From: Allorhodopirellula solitaria | Lineage (GTDB): Bacteria > Planctomycetota > Planctomycetia > Pirellulales > Pirellulaceae | Direction of reading: 5' to 3' | Assembly: GCF_007859855.1 (NCBI RefSeq) | Contig: NZ_SJPK01000002.1 | Span: forward strand, 429,003 to 493,002 | Length of the DNA stretch: 64,000 nucleotides | Shown here: piece after piece, positions 63,419-64,000 of the stretch | Numbering within the stretch: position 1 is the first letter of the stretch | Layout of the letters: every line of letters starts with the position of its first letter | Program-made: the position numbers and the translations under genes | Notes under the pieces: model-generated | What the model saw: only the letters and a program-made list of their open reading frames with translations | Database searches by the model: none | What the model was told of the DNA's origin: nothing

Positions 63419-64000
63419 CTGGAACGGGCTCCCGGTGACGCGGCGACTCCGAGTCGCAACGTTCCCAATCCTCGTAGCGCCAACAGAACAGCGATGGCGA
63501 TCAATACCATCAACAGGGAAATGGCCACAGCGGAATCCAAGTCACCGACGCTGAACTCCAACCACACGGAGGTGGACAGGACCTCCGTCCGCATCCGAGT
63601 GGCCCCGGCGAAGACGAGGATCGGGCCAAACTCACCGAGCGCTCGCGCCCACGCGATGGTGAAGGCCGCGACCACGCCACGACCGGCTTGCGGCAACGCG
63701 ACCTGTGTGAACGCTTGCATGCGTGTGCACCCGAGCGTCCGGGCGACGTCCTCACTGCGTGGGTTGATCTGGTCAAAGGTGACCCCCATCGTCCGGATCG
63801 CGAAGGCGCAGGCGACCGTGAATTGTGCCAGGACGATGGCGGGCCAGCGATAGGTGACGGGGAACCCGACGTCCTCACGGAGCCAGGACTCCAGCTCCCA
63901 TTGGGAGTGACCCAGGGGAAGATGGAACAAAATCAGCAAGCTCAACCCCAGCACCAAGGGTGGCAAGACCAACGGGATGTCCACGAGCGTATCGATAATC
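63415..64000 (-). CDS. Molybdate/tungstate-type ABC permease (ModB-like), 5' end beyond window
   Basis: 195 codons are visible; the frame is open to the window edge (IIDTLVDIPLVLPPLVLGLSLLI), so the start lies outside. The DTLVDIPLVLPPLVLG segment and the EAA-type loop DVARTLGCTRMQAFTQVALPQAGRG, which contacts the ATPase, are typical of ModB/CysT permeases, as is AWARALGEFGPILVFAG. About four transmembrane segments are visible. A substrate-binding protein gene would be expected just upstream, outside the window. Confidence 0.88.
   Translation of the reverse strand, partial: IIDTLVDIPLVLPPLVLGLSLLILFHLPLGHSQWELESWLREDVGFPVTYRWPAIVLAQFTVACAFAIRTMGVTFDQINPRSEDVARTLGCTRMQAFTQVALPQAGRGVVAAFTIAWARALGEFGPILVFAGATRMRTEVLSTSVWLEFSVGDLDSAVAISLLMVLIAIAVLLALRGLGTLRLGVAASPGARSR

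Overview
The window looks like chromosomal DNA of a marine planctomycete of the Pirellulaceae, most like Rhodopirellula. This is inferred from family content, not from a search. The evidence is a DUF1559 'H-x9-DG' pilin-like protein, a dockerin protein opening with an LEKRQLFAG-type planctomycete N-terminus, Tat-exported sugar isomerase-like enzymes, a very large pseudopilin gene set, many GTG starts, and moderately high GC with repeat-rich spacers. I recognise no phage, integrase, CRISPR array, rRNA or tRNA.

Layout. 0-5 kb (minus strand): the start of a dockerin surface protein cut by the window edge, then ilvB-accD-Ser/Thr kinase read leftwards. 4.9-9.8 kb (plus): a fluoride channel (crcB) translationally coupled to a secreted BNR/CBM9-like protein, then a DUF1559 protein. 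9.9-12.7 kb (plus): an aminophosphonate-type module of a DUF5690 membrane protein, a TIGR03364-like FAD oxidoreductase, and a wrecked phosphonatase-like HAD gene. 12.9-18.1 kb (plus): a J-like membrane protein overlapping an Hsp70, then a polytopic membrane protein. 18.2-24.7 kb: FHA-GAF histidine kinase, lipoprotein, rsmH, TIM-barrel isomerase-like protein, thioesterase and a hypothetical. 24.8-36 kb: a 1208-residue PutA, lepA, an SRPBCC-epimerase fusion, a class I aminotransferase and a GT4 glycosyltransferase.

36.2-56.5 kb is one minus-strand block encoding a type IV pilus / type II secretion-like machine. In transcription order it holds a PilB/GspE-type ATPase, PilT, a second GspE-type ATPase, a PilC/GspF platform protein, two GspG-like pilins, and GspH-, GspI-, GspK- and GspJ-like pseudopilins. 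The tip proteins are greatly enlarged; the GspK-like one has 1838 residues. No secretin, prepilin peptidase or PilMNO-like gene is visible, so those must lie elsewhere. 56.6-64 kb: glycerate kinase, a lysine-rich H1-like protein, an M50 site-2 protease, a prolyl oligopeptidase, and a molybdate-type ABC transporter cut by the right edge.

The least ordinary part is between the genes. The spacers are a patchwork of repeats. One is a 318-bp MITE-like element with terminal inverted repeats and 8-bp target duplications, present in two full copies in opposite orientation plus one truncated copy. Another is a REP-like double-palindrome family in arrays of 8 x 79-80 bp and 4 x 81 bp plus a singleton. 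Heptad AGCT repeats occur in every spacer of the ATPase/platform part of the pilus cluster. A further set is built from hairpin modules, and a 15-bp minisatellite lies beside the H1-like gene.
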